This document shows positions 36,902-46,161 of a DNA stretch of 64,000 bases, in pieces. Each line of letters opens with the position of its first letter. Position 1 is the stretch's first letter. The notes below the pieces were generated by a model that had not been told where the DNA came from, did no database searches, and was given only the letters and a program-made list of their open reading frames with translations. The translations under genes were made by a program, and so were the position numbers. This stretch comes from Paraglaciecola psychrophila 170 (GTDB lineage: Bacteria; Pseudomonadota; Gammaproteobacteria; Enterobacterales; Alteromonadaceae), in assembly GCF_000347635.1 (NCBI RefSeq), contig NC_020514.1, positions 744,001 to 808,000 of the forward strand, written 5' to 3'.

Positions 36902-39601
36902 TTAGGTGCTTCTTTTGGGAAGATACTTAGCAACTAAGTTTTCTAATGTTTTTTGTTTAAGAGGTTTGACTATGTAGTCATCCATCCCAGCTTCTTTGGC
37001 TTTGCTGTAATCTTGTTTCATCGCATTGGCTGATAGGCCACAAATAATAAGATTATTGTGGCCTTTTTGTCTCAACATGCGTGTTGCCTCGTAGCCATCC
37101 ATTATCGGCATTTGTATATCCATAAAAACGAGATCGTATTGCGGTGAATTGACTATTTTGGTGACTGCTTGTTGTCCATTTTCGGCTACATCAAATGTTA
37201 CACCCAGCAGTTTTAGCATTTCGCCAGCCACCATTTGGTTAATAGTGTTATCTTCCACTAACAATACATGTCCTTCATATGCAGCAATTTCATGAATATT
37301 GGCAATAGAAGGGCTTTGAATGACTTTTGATTCTTTTATAAATAATCGTTCCAAAAAAGTGGAAGCTTGATGCGGTGTGAAAGGATGTGATAAACACTCG
37401 CTTGGCCAAATGGCAGATAATTGATTGGGTAAATTACTTGGTTGGGAGAGGGTGATAAACCCGACGTTTAGTGCTTTGTTGACTAATTTGTCAATGGACT
37501 CATGATAAGCTCTGAAAGTCGATTGATTGTCGATATCGAGCAAAACTGAATCATTACTGGTTATGTCTTCAAAGGTTGCAGATAGCTGACTAAGAGGTAA
37601 ATGATGATATTTTAATCCAATTTTATCGATATACTGTGTATTCAAAAAAACCATTTGAGCTTGACTAAAATAATACAACTTTCCGCTAGGTAATGGCCTG
37701 GCAGAAATTACCTCTGCCTCTTTGTCTGTTTTGGCTAAAGTAATTGCAACTTTAAAAGTACTCCCTTTATTCTCTTCGGAGTCCACCGTCACACTGCCCT
37801 CCATCAGTTCAACTAACTGCGTTACAATGGACAGTCCTAAGCCGCTACCCCCAAAATTTCTACTAGTAGAGCCATCGGCTTGAGTAAAAGAATCAAATAC
37901 TTTACTGGCTTGCTCAGGATTCATACCAATGCCGGTGTCAGAGACTTCAAGGTACAAGGTCAGTAATTGAGTTTCTTCGTGAAGTCGAAAATCTATATCG
38001 ATGCTTACCTGCCCATTTTGCGTAAACTTAATAGCGTTACTGCATAAGTTCAGTAGAATTTGATTGATCCTTAATGGGTCGCCTACTAATTGGGCTGGTA
38101 AATTTGGATTGCTATAAAACTTCACATTGAGATTTTTTTCTTGAGCGCGATTAGAAATATTGGCTAAGATATTGACGAATAATGATTCGACTGAAAACTC
38201 AACACTTTCTATGTCTAATTTACCCGCTTCAATTTTTGAGAAATCAAGAATGTCATTAATTAAGTTCATCAGTATCTGGCCTGAGTAGGCAGCTTTGGTG
38301 AGTTGTTTTCTTTGTGATTGGCTTAATTCTGAACGCAATACTATCTCTAACATACCAATAATACCGTTCATCGGTGTACGAATTTCATGACTCATATTAG
38401 CCAAAAACATACTCTTAGACGCGGTAGCTTGCTCTACTTTTTGATTTGACGCGACTAGTTGAGTATTTAACGCTTCTTGTTTAGCATTAATTAGCTGTGA
38501 TTGTTCGAGCAAGGAAATAGTTTGTTTATTTTTTTCACGGAAAACATCTGCGGCTTGCGCCAATAGGCCTATTTCATCCTTGCGCTTAAGGCTTGGAATG
38601 CTATCAACATGTTTCCCTTTAGCTAATCGCTGGAAAACATTAGTGATAATATTGATAGGTAACATTATTCTGTAGGCTAAAAAGAGTGCCGTGAAGGTGA
38701 CAAGAATAATGCTAACTAGCGAAAATAAGTCACTGCCAATTCGCGTTTTGTCGAGGGTTTGTTTGACGGCGATATTGGTGTTAGTGAATTTTTCGGTTAC
38801 TAGTCTGTTTAACTCTCGGGCTAAAAATAAAAACTCGTTCGCTGACCCTGCCATCACCACATTGACCAAAAATAAGTAACCTCTGGTTATTTTAGTGAGT
38901 TGCAGAAAATCAGTTTCTACTTTGTTAAGTCTATCAATGGCTGTCTGAACGTTTTTTTTCGACTCTAGTTGTTGGCTAATTTGTACTTTTGCCAAAGACA
39001 TTTGTCGTTGAAATGTACTAACAAGTTGCTGTTCTGGGTTTTGTAAATATTGCAGTAAAATGTTCTCTGCTCGAGCAATATGGTACTTAGTTTTTTCTAG
39101 TGAATCGAGTAGCGAACTAGCTTTATTTTCGCTAGTCGTAATCGTATTAAACAAGGCTTCTAGTTCACCCATCAGTTCCCTACTATATAGGGTTTGACGT
39201 TTGGTTCTTCCGTCCACTACACTGCTAAAGTTTTCGTTGTAATCATTCAAGTGAGTGCGCATACGCATAATATAATCTTGATATACATCACTATTTGCTT
39301 CTTGTGATGTAAGTTGTTCTAAACGCATTAAATTACTTTGGTTTTCTGCCATCAAAAAATTGAATCTACTCACTGCTGATTCGCTAGCTGACTCTTTATA
39401 AATGAGTACATTACGCTGTAAATCTATAACGTCTCGTTCTAGTTCTCGCACAATGCTCACCTTGATTACCGCTTGCTGGGTCAAATCAAGACTATCGACA
39501 AAAGTTGATTGTATGTTCCTAGATAAAAAAAATTGGGATAATAGCAGCAAGATTAAAATGGCTAAAACCAGCAATATCTGAGCTTTTATTGTCCTAAACA
39601 T
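36902..39601 (-). CDS. Hybrid sensor histidine kinase with periplasmic sensor
   Basis: An 899-residue inner-membrane protein. TM1 is ILLVLAILILLLLSQFFL, followed by a long helical periplasmic sensor (residues about 30-290), TM2 LFSLVSIILVTFTALFLA, and HAMP. HisKA has the phospho-acceptor His in MSHEIRTPMNGIIGML; the ATPase domain has NLCSNAIKF, DTGIGM and GGSGLGLSI. The C-terminal receiver has LLVEDNTINQ and the phospho-acceptor Asp in VFMDIQMPIMDGY. No HPt domain or response regulator is nearby. CAGGAG precedes the ATG. It starts 18 bases after the binding-protein gene that precedes it in transcription, so the pair is probably one sensory unit, as in TorT-TorS. Confidence 0.88.
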   Translation of the reverse strand: MFRTIKAQILLVLAILILLLLSQFFLSRNIQSTFVDSLDLTQQAVIKVSIVRELERDVIDLQRNVLIYKESASESAVSRFNFLMAENQSNLMRLEQLTSQEANSDVYQDYIMRMRTHLNDYNENFSSVVDGRTKRQTLYSRELMGELEALFNTITTSENKASSLLDSLEKTKYHIARAENILLQYLQNPEQQLVSTFQRQMSLAKVQISQQLESKKNVQTAIDRLNKVETDFLQLTKITRGYLFLVNVVMAGSANEFLFLARELNRLVTEKFTNTNIAVKQTLDKTRIGSDLFSLVSIILVTFTALFLAYRIMLPINIITNVFQRLAKGKHVDSIPSLKRKDEIGLLAQAADVFREKNKQTISLLEQSQLINAKQEALNTQLVASNQKVEQATASKSMFLANMSHEIRTPMNGIIGMLEIVLRSELSQSQRKQLTKAAYSGQILMNLINDILDFSKIEAGKLDIESVEFSVESLFVNILANISNRAQEKNLNVKFYSNPNLPAQLVGDPLRINQILLNLCSNAIKFTQNGQVSIDIDFRLHEETQLLTLYLEVSDTGIGMNPEQASKVFDSFTQADGSTSRNFGGSGLGLSIVTQLVELMEGSVTVDSEENKGSTFKVAITLAKTDKEAEVISARPLPSGKLYYFSQAQMVFLNTQYIDKIGLKYHHLPLSQLSATFEDITSNDSVLLDIDNQSTFRAYHESIDKLVNKALNVGFITLSQPSNLPNQLSAIWPSECLSHPFTPHQASTFLERLFIKESKVIQSPSIANIHEIAAYEGHVLLVEDNTINQMVAGEMLKLLGVTFDVAENGQQAVTKIVNSPQYDLVFMDIQMPIMDGYEATRMLRQKGHNNLIICGLSANAMKQDYSKAKEAGMDDYIVKPLKQKTLENLVAKYLPKRST

Positions 39602-39619
39602 AGTATCTCCTGATTAATA

Positions 39620-40915
39620 TTAAGAACTAATAAACTCATACCACTTTTGTAAGCTGTAATCGTAGGTGGGCATGGCGGTATTCCAAACGGCAATATTACT
39701 AAACCTTTTGATGTAGCTTCCTCCAGAACGAATATCGCCTTGTTGGACTGAAATTTTATCATCGGTTCCTTTGAGTGCTTGTGTCGCTTTTTTGCCTTGA
39801 TACCAGTAATCCCATTCTGCGAGACTTAAAAATGAGGTGGAACGTTCAGGGTTAGAAATATAATAACCCTGCTTAGCTATGAATGCACCGGGCCAGCCAG
39901 ATAACCACCAGTTCATATAGTCGTAGGCAGCGTCTTTATTCCTGCCGTGGGATGATGAAGATAGGCACATTACGCCATGCCGACCTCGGTACCCTTCTTT
40001 TGGGGCGGCATATGTAACGGGAATGCCTTGCCCGTTTAACGCCGATACTGCAGGAGAAAACATACTTTGTATCATTACACGACCAGTTCGCATAAAATCT
40101 ACTGATTCAGGTACTGAATTCCAGAATCCACTAAAATGTTGCTGACGTTTGAAGTCAATAAGTACCTTAAATAATCGATCTAGATCTATTTTGCTTAAAT
40201 TGCCAATATCGTTAAGGTTAACTAGGCCTTGAGCTTGAGAGGCTATTGCTAAGTCAAACAAGCCAATGTTAGGTGCATTGACAATACCCACTTTGCCGGA
40301 ATATTTAGGGTCGAGCAACCAGCCCCAACTTTCGGTTTCATAGGCCTCTCCTTGTTTAACTACATTGGTGTTGTAACTAAAAGAATCAACATTGTGCACA
40401 TAAGGTAAAAAGCTGATTTTATCCGTGTGCTCAGTGCCTAATGTACCGTTAGGCTCAATATGTAAGATTTTATGCGGTGCATCTCCGGCGCCCAATCTAG
40501 CATCTGTGCTGATTTTACCCGTTTTAGATAATGGGTTTATTTCGTCCCAATACCGCAGTCTCTTTTTTTCAATGGGTTGTATGGAGCCACTTGCCCATAG
40601 GGGTCTTATGCTATTCGACCATTGTTCGCACAAGTCAAAAGATTGCGGGTTCATTGACGCTTTTTGCAATACAGCGGCGCTCCCACGAGGCTCAAACATT
40701 AAATCGATGTCCAAGTCATCCATCGCTTTTTGGCGAAGTTTTTCTTGCAAGGTAACGTGAGTGCCTAGCACCCTGAGTTGAGTTCGTTGTCTGGAAAACA
40801 CATAAGGGGCTTGGGTTATTGCTGTTACCCCAACTACTGCTTGGCTGATGGATTTTAGAGCTTGTCTACGGCTGATATCCTGTGACGATTGTGTTGGGAC
40901 GTTACTTATAGCCAT
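39620..40915 (-). CDS. Tat-exported PotD-like periplasmic binding protein
   Basis: A 431-residue extracellular solute-binding protein of the spermidine/iron (PotD/Fbp-like) type. Twin-arginine leader DISRRQALKSISQAVVG; the mature part has LPYVHNVDSFSYNTNVV, a SGKVGIVNAPNIGLFDLAIA lobe and NKDAAYDYMNWWLSGWPGAF. No permease or ATPase genes flank it. Transcription runs directly into the hybrid kinase, so it probably reports ligand to that sensor rather than feeding a transporter. Ligand unknown; a polyamine is the family's usual guess. Confidence 0.85.
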   Translation of the reverse strand: MAISNVPTQSSQDISRRQALKSISQAVVGVTAITQAPYVFSRQRTQLRVLGTHVTLQEKLRQKAMDDLDIDLMFEPRGSAAVLQKASMNPQSFDLCEQWSNSIRPLWASGSIQPIEKKRLRYWDEINPLSKTGKISTDARLGAGDAPHKILHIEPNGTLGTEHTDKISFLPYVHNVDSFSYNTNVVKQGEAYETESWGWLLDPKYSGKVGIVNAPNIGLFDLAIASQAQGLVNLNDIGNLSKIDLDRLFKVLIDFKRQQHFSGFWNSVPESVDFMRTGRVMIQSMFSPAVSALNGQGIPVTYAAPKEGYRGRHGVMCLSSSSHGRNKDAAYDYMNWWLSGWPGAFIAKQGYYISNPERSTSFLSLAEWDYWYQGKKATQALKGTDDKISVQQGDIRSGGSYIKRFSNIAVWNTAMPTYDYSLQKWYEFISS

Positions 40916-41036
40916 ATTTAAAATTCACTTAAGAAACACTATAAAATCAACTTTTATCTACAATTAATTTAACAACAAAAATCAAAAGTATATAGGAGCA
41001 GTTTCATTGAATACTCTGCATTATAAAAATAGTGCC

Positions 41037-41498
41037 TTAATCAGCATAAAATTTATGTTGAAATTTTAATGTTTTTTGCTCAAGCCCATCGTTAATGTCG
41101 ATAGATATCCGGTACTGCTCTAGGTCGCTAAAAGGCAGTACTGCCAAATAATAAATTGCCTTGCCCTCATTGACCTGCTTAAACGTTAGCTTTTTAACTA
41201 CACCAATTAAGTTTCTAGCGTCACCCGTCAAAATTACTGATTGTGCTGTCTTGTCTTGCCTGTCTAACACTGAGATATTAATAAGAGCATTAAATTTGCT
41301 GCGCACTATGCCATATTGTTTGGCTACTTCAGGAGTTAAAAACGTACTGTTTAACGCAATGTAATGCACGTCCCAACTGCCTAGCACTTGTTTTTGTTCT
41401 GCGTTGACTTGAGAAGAAAACATCAGTCCTAGTGCTACTGAAAGACTCAATAAATAAAAATATATAACCTTCAAATTAAAAAATTCCAAATAAATCAC
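41037..41498 (-). CDS. DUF4426 periplasmic protein
   Basis: A 153-residue exported protein. Hydrophobic leader VIYFYLLSLSVALGLMF ending SSQVNA, then QKQVLGSWDVHYIALNSTFL, which marks DUF4426. GTG 41498 overlaps the yggT end by 23 bases; a TTG at 41474 would give a tidier signal peptide. Last gene of the yggS-proC-yggT operon, an order typical of Alteromonas and Vibrio relatives. Function unknown. Confidence 0.85.
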   Translation of the reverse strand: MIYLEFFNLKVIYFYLLSLSVALGLMFSSQVNAEQKQVLGSWDVHYIALNSTFLTPEVAKQYGIVRSKFNALINISVLDRQDKTAQSVILTGDARNLIGVVKKLTFKQVNEGKAIYYLAVLPFSDLEQYRISIDINDGLEQKTLKFQHKFYAD

Positions 41499-42018
41499 CT
41501 AATAGTTTTTGAATAAACAATAACAGAAAGATCACCACCATTACCGATAAGTCTAATCCACCCATCTCAGGCATTCTTTTACGAATTGGGGCCAGCATTG
41601 GTTCAGTGAGTTGGCTTAATACTAATTCCATTGGGTTTCTGCCCTGGCTTACCCAGCTCATAATAGCGCGCAAAATAAGCACATACATCACTAAGGTCAG
41701 AATTTCTTTAATGACAATAACAAATGATACAACGACTAAGGACAAGACGTTGAGACTTGTTCCTCCCAACACCATGTTAAGAGTGACGACTTTTAATCCC
41801 GCAACCAATAGTGCAAACACCAGGGTTGCGGTATCTAAACGGCCGATCGAAGGTAACACTCTGCGCATAGGGGCCACTATAGGCTGAGTAGCTTTGACTA
41901 CAAATTGGCTAAATGGATTGTAAAAATCCGCTCTGGCAAATTGTAACCATAGGCGTAATAAAACCACCATTAAATAAATGTTAAAAACAAAATCGATTAA
42001 AAACTGAACTGAACTCAT
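41476..42018 (-). CDS. yggT: YggT family integral membrane protein
   Basis: A 180-residue protein with two YggT repeats: LRLWLQFARADFYNPFSQFVV with PIVAPMRRVLPSIGRLDTAT, and ILRAIMSWVSQGRNPMEL with PMLAPIRKRMPEMGGLDLS. Each repeat has a pair of membrane spans. YggT-family proteins have been linked to osmotic or ion stress and, in plastids, to cytochrome assembly. Here it sits in the conserved yggS-proC operon. Confidence 0.92.
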   Translation of the reverse strand: MSSVQFLIDFVFNIYLMVVLLRLWLQFARADFYNPFSQFVVKATQPIVAPMRRVLPSIGRLDTATLVFALLVAGLKVVTLNMVLGGTSLNVLSLVVVSFVIVIKEILTLVMYVLILRAIMSWVSQGRNPMELVLSQLTEPMLAPIRKRMPEMGGLDLSVMVVIFLLLFIQKLLGDLFGIF

Positions 42019-42093
42019 ATTATGGGTTTTCCTCGGTATCTGTCTGAGCTGTCAAAACTAAAGCATTTGAACAAGCATATTTAATAAAGCAGT

Positions 42094-42915
42094 CTAGAAC
42101 TGCTTTGCCATTTCTTCCGCTCGTTTAACTGCTGCTTGCATGGCGTTGGCGACGACTTGTTGTAAGCCTTGTTCCTGAAACGACTCTATAGCCTTTGCAG
42201 TTGTTCCACCTTTGGAGGTAACTTGGGTCCGCAGCTCACTTAATTCAAGGTGAGGATGCTGACAGACCATTTCCGCTGCCCCTAGCATCGCTTGCTGAAC
42301 CATTAACCGCGCCGTTGCATGGTCAAATCCCTGGCGTTCTGCTTCTGTTTGCATGGCTTCTAAAAATAAGTAGAAATAGGCTGGGCTGCTGCCTGCCGCC
42401 GCGATCACACCGTCTATCATCGATTCTTTCTCAACCCAAGCAATTTCGCCCACTTGACCCATTAAATCAGCGGCATATTGCTTATCAACTTCATCGATAT
42501 TAGTGTCTGCAAATAGGCCGGTCATTCCTTTGCCTAACGCGCTTGGAGTATTCGGCATGGTGCGAACAACAGGCAAGGTTCCACCCAGCATTTGCTGAAG
42601 TCGAGGGGTAGTAATACCGGCCGCAATGGATACAAAAAGTTTGCCACTTAAATCCTGTTGCTGTGCAAGTTTCTCACATACTTGCTCCATAAGTTGTGGT
42701 TTTACTGCAAGCACGACGACATCTGATGCATCTACTGCTTCTTTATTATCTTGGGTGACATTAATGCCAAAATCAGCCTGTAAAGCGGATAGTTTTCCAA
42801 TGGAAGGATTACTGGCTGTTATCAAGTGCGCTGGGTATGCATTGTTGACTAAACCACTGATAATGCTTCTCGTCATGTTGCCTGCGCCAATAAAGGCTAT
42901 ATTTCTGTGTTGCAT
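42094..42915 (-). CDS. proC: Pyrroline-5-carboxylate reductase
   Basis: A 273-residue NAD(P)H enzyme for the last step of proline synthesis. N-terminal Rossmann motif NIAFIGAGNMTRSIISGL; the C-terminal signature (helical dimer domain) is ELRTQVTSKGGTTAKAIESF. ATG 42915 is chosen because AGAAGGA precedes it and MQHRNIAFIGAGNM is the usual start; the 10-residue extension runs back to the yggS end. Yggs ends 13 bases upstream. Confidence 0.95.
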   Translation of the reverse strand: MQHRNIAFIGAGNMTRSIISGLVNNAYPAHLITASNPSIGKLSALQADFGINVTQDNKEAVDASDVVVLAVKPQLMEQVCEKLAQQQDLSGKLFVSIAAGITTPRLQQMLGGTLPVVRTMPNTPSALGKGMTGLFADTNIDEVDKQYAADLMGQVGEIAWVEKESMIDGVIAAAGSSPAYFYLFLEAMQTEAERQGFDHATARLMVQQAMLGAAEMVCQHPHLELSELRTQVTSKGGTTAKAIESFQEQGLQQVVANAMQAAVKRAEEMAKQF

Positions 42916-42928
42916 GATTGTCCTTCTG

Positions 42929-43612
42929 TTAATTTCTTGAGCCAAAAATGGCGGTTCCTACTCTAACCATAGTACTACCATTGTTAATAGCATTTTGCGT
43001 ATCACCTGACATGCCCATAGATAAGGTATCGACAGTTGTGTACTGTTTTTTTAGACTTTCGAATAATACTGACATGTGAGCAAAGCTAGCTGTTTGTTCA
43101 GTCACAGACTGATTGGCCTTCGGAATAGTCATTAATCCGCGCAATCTAAGGTTAGGTAGTTCTGTAATGGCTTTGGCAAAGTCATTTAATTCGTTTACGC
43201 CTATGCCGGCCTTATTTGCGTCATCGTCAATATTTACTTGAATACACAGGTTTAATATTTTGGGTGGTGCTATTTGATCATTTAGTCTTTGGGCTATTTT
43301 TAGCCGGTCGATGGCTTGCACCCAATCGAAGTGTTCGGCTACCAATCGAGTTTTATTCGATTGTAATGGCCCGATGAAATACCACTCAATATCATCGAGT
43401 GATTCTAAGGCTTTGATTTTTTCCACACCTTCTTGCACATAGTTTTCACCAAACAAACGTTGTCCTGCTTCATACGCTAGCACGATATCAGATACGGGTT
43501 TGGTTTTACTCACCGCTAGTAATTTTACCGTATTTGATGGACGATGTGCGTCTAAGGTAGATTGCTCGATGGTTATTTGTACGCTTTTGAGTCGTTCTGC
43601 TATTGTTTCCAT
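42929..43612 (-). CDS. yggS: PLP homeostasis protein YggS
   Basis: A 227-residue single-domain PLP-binding protein of the alanine racemase N-terminal fold. It keeps free PLP low and affects amino-acid pools. Lys of KLLAVSKTKPVSDIV binds PLP; FGENYVQEGVEK, WYFIGPLQSNKTRLV and LSMGMSGDTQNAI are family motifs. It diverges from pilT across a gap of only 29 bases (to the TTG start). Confidence 0.95.
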   Translation of the reverse strand: METIAERLKSVQITIEQSTLDAHRPSNTVKLLAVSKTKPVSDIVLAYEAGQRLFGENYVQEGVEKIKALESLDDIEWYFIGPLQSNKTRLVAEHFDWVQAIDRLKIAQRLNDQIAPPKILNLCIQVNIDDDANKAGIGVNELNDFAKAITELPNLRLRGLMTIPKANQSVTEQTASFAHMSVLFESLKKQYTTVDTLSMGMSGDTQNAINNGSTMVRVGTAIFGSRN

Positions 43613-43641
43613 ATTGCAACATGATATACGGAGAATATTTA

Positions 43642-44691
43642 TTGGATATTACCGAACTTTTAGCCTTTAGTGTTAAAAATAAAGCTTCTGATTTACACCT
43701 TTCTGCTGGATTACCGCCAATCATACGTGTTGACGGTGAAATGCGAAAATTAAATATACCTGCACTCAGCCATAAAGAAGTGCATGCCCTGATTTTCGAA
43801 ATCATGAACGACAAACAGCGTAAGGAATATGAAGAGAATCTCGAAACCGATTTTTCCTTTGAAGTAAAAGATTTATCACGCTTTAGGGTGAATGCTTTTG
43901 TGCAAAACCGTGGTGCGGCAGCAGTATTAAGAACTATACCAAGTGAGATCTTAAGTTTAGATGACTTAGGTGCGCCGCAAATATTTAAAGAAATTATCAA
44001 TCAGCCCACTGGCATTATACTGGTGACTGGCGCTACAGGTTCCGGTAAAAGTACCACTTTGGCAGCCATGGTTGATCACATTAACTCAACTAAACGTGAA
44101 CATATTCTAACCATTGAAGATCCTATCGAATTTGTCCACGAAAATAAACTTTGTGTGCTCAATCAACGTGAAGTGCATCGAGACACCCACAGCTTCAATA
44201 ATGCTCTTCGCTCTGCGTTACGTGAAGATCCTGACATAATATTGGTAGGTGAATTACGAGATTTAGAAACGATTCGCTTAGCTATCTCAGCCGCCGAAAC
44301 CGGACATTTGGTATTTGGGACGTTACACACCAACTCGGCCCCTAAAACTATTGATAGATTAATCGACGTGTTTCCTGCGGCGGAAAAATCCATGATCCGT
44401 TCTATGCTGTCTGAATCGTTGCGAGCGGTTATTTCTCAAACCTTATTGAAAAAAGTGGGCGGGGGTAGGGTGGCAGCACACGAAATTATGCTAGGTATTC
44501 CGGCTATCCGAAACCTGATCCGCGAAGATAAAGTGCCACAAATGTATTCGGTTATCCAAACGGGTCAATCTCATGGCATGCAAACCATGGATCAATGTTT
44601 GCAGAGGTTAGTCGCCCAAGGCCTCATTACGGCTCAAGATGCCGCTGCAAAATCAATTGATAAAAAACCGACTTCTAGTTTTGGGAATTAA
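43642..44691 (+). CDS. pilT: Type IV pilus retraction ATPase PilT
   Basis: A 349-residue hexameric ATPase that depolymerises type IV pili (twitching motility, DNA uptake). Walker A GATGSGKSTT, Walker B-type DPDIILVGELRDLETI, His box GHLVFGTLHTNSAPKTIDR, and the retraction motif AIRNLIREDK. I start at TTG 43642 (LDITELLAFSVKNKASDLHL, the family start) with GGAG 8 bases upstream; ATG starts further left would run into the yggS start. pilU follows after 3 bases. Confidence 0.95.
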   Translation: MDITELLAFSVKNKASDLHLSAGLPPIIRVDGEMRKLNIPALSHKEVHALIFEIMNDKQRKEYEENLETDFSFEVKDLSRFRVNAFVQNRGAAAVLRTIPSEILSLDDLGAPQIFKEIINQPTGIILVTGATGSGKSTTLAAMVDHINSTKREHILTIEDPIEFVHENKLCVLNQREVHRDTHSFNNALRSALREDPDIILVGELRDLETIRLAISAAETGHLVFGTLHTNSAPKTIDRLIDVFPAAEKSMIRSMLSESLRAVISQTLLKKVGGGRVAAHEIMLGIPAIRNLIREDKVPQMYSVIQTGQSHGMQTMDQCLQRLVAQGLITAQDAAAKSIDKKPTSSFGN

Positions 44692-44694
44692 TGT

Positions 44695-45807
44695 ATGGAA
44701 CTCACACCTTATTTAGAAGAGATGCAAGGTTTAGGTGCATCAGATTTATTTGTCACTGTTGGCTTCCCAGTTAGTGCTAAAGTAAACGGTCAAATGACAC
44801 CTATCGGTGGCAGTAATTTAAGCCAAGAAGACGCTTTAGCCCTAGTACATGATGCGATGACCGAAAAACAAAAACTTGAATTTGAAGAAACCAAAGAATG
44901 TAACTTTGCTATTGCTAGAGATGAAATAGGGCGTTTTCGTTGCAGTGCTTTTTGGCAGAGAGATATGGCAGGTATGGTTGTAAGGCGTATTGTCACCCAA
45001 ATACCTCAAGTTTCAGACCTAGGTTTACCCGAAATATTAAAAGATGTGATTATGTCGAAGCGTGGCTTGTTGTTATTTGTCGGTGCCACAGGTACAGGTA
45101 AATCAACTTCACTAGCGGCATTGATAGGGCATAGAAATCAACACTCAAAAGGGCATATTCTGACTATAGAAGACCCTATAGAATTTGTACATCAACATGC
45201 CAACTGTGTGGTCACTCAGCGAGAAGTGGGTATTGATACTAAGTCTTTCGACGATGCATTGAAAAGTTCATTACGCCAAGCGCCTGATGTGATTATGATT
45301 GGTGAAATTCGCTCGATGGAAACCATGGAATATGCCATGTCTTTTGCTGATACTGGGCATTTATGTGTGGCCACATTGCATGCCAATAACGCCAATCAAG
45401 CTATAGAGCGTATTATGCATTTGGCACCATCGGATCAACATGAAAAGCTACGCTTTGACTTGAGTTTGAATATGCGAGCCATTATTGCTCAGCAACTGGT
45501 TCCCACTCCAGATGGTAAAGGCCGAGTTGCAGCGATTGAAATATTGCTTAACTCTCCATTAGTCACAGATCTTATTCAGCGTAACGAAATTGGTGGTTTG
45601 AAAGAAGCGATGAAAAAAGGCAAGGAAATAGGTATGCAGAGTTTTGATATGGCCTTATATGACTTGTACAAAGCTGGCAAAGTTACTCTGGATCATGCTA
45701 TCCACCATGCTGACTCGCCAAACGATTTGCGCCTTATGATCAAACTGGATTCGAATGAAGGCAATCAACTTGGATCGCTGTCTGATGTTTCTATCGATAT
45801 GGATTAA
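44695..45807 (+). CDS. pilU: PilT-dependent retraction ATPase PilU
   Basis: A 370-residue PilT paralogue that boosts retraction force. Starts LTPYLEEMQGLGASDLFVTV; Walker A GATGTGKSTSLA, DVIMIGEIRSMETMEYAM, TGHLCVATLHANNANQAIER. Starts 3 bases after pilT, so the two are one operon. Intact and of normal length. Confidence 0.95.
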   Translation: MELTPYLEEMQGLGASDLFVTVGFPVSAKVNGQMTPIGGSNLSQEDALALVHDAMTEKQKLEFEETKECNFAIARDEIGRFRCSAFWQRDMAGMVVRRIVTQIPQVSDLGLPEILKDVIMSKRGLLLFVGATGTGKSTSLAALIGHRNQHSKGHILTIEDPIEFVHQHANCVVTQREVGIDTKSFDDALKSSLRQAPDVIMIGEIRSMETMEYAMSFADTGHLCVATLHANNANQAIERIMHLAPSDQHEKLRFDLSLNMRAIIAQQLVPTPDGKGRVAAIEILLNSPLVTDLIQRNEIGGLKEAMKKGKEIGMQSFDMALYDLYKAGKVTLDHAIHHADSPNDLRLMIKLDSNEGNQLGSLSDVSIDMD

Positions 45808-45815
45808 AGGCAATT

Positions 45816-46127
45816 TTGGATAAAGTTTATTCTCATTACGACCGCTTTATGGTTTTTCAAATCAAACAATTACTTGATGAAAAAGGTATTCCTTGTTTTG
45901 TGAAAAATGAATTTGCGATAGGTGCCATGGGCGAATTATCGCCTATGGACGTGTTGCCAGAAGTTTGGATCAGCGATCCTCAATGGTTACTCAAGGCCCA
46001 GCAGTTTATTGCTGAATTTGAATATCAACCAACAGACTCATCTCCTTGGATATGCAGCAACTGTAAAGAGCAAAATGGCGCTAGCTTTGAACTGTGTTGG
46101 CAATGCGGTAAAGATAGTGTTGTATAA
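45816..46127 (+). CDS. DUF2007 protein with C-terminal zinc ribbon
   Basis: A 103-residue protein. The N-terminal half (DRFMVFQIKQLLDEKGIPCF, then LPEVWISDPQW) is the DUF2007 signal-transducing-type fold. The C-terminus has CSNC and CWQC, a zinc ribbon. Start at TTG 45816, 8 bases after pilU. Function unknown; co-transcribed with the pilus ATPases. Confidence 0.8.
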   Translation: MDKVYSHYDRFMVFQIKQLLDEKGIPCFVKNEFAIGAMGELSPMDVLPEVWISDPQWLLKAQQFIAEFEYQPTDSSPWICSNCKEQNGASFELCWQCGKDSVV

Positions 46128-46161
46128 GTTAGCCTTTTATTACCCGAGCAATTAAACCTTT

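Noticed and set aside
43506..44000. 164-codon ORF opposite pilT and yggS
   Set aside because: It is antisense to two well-supported conserved genes.
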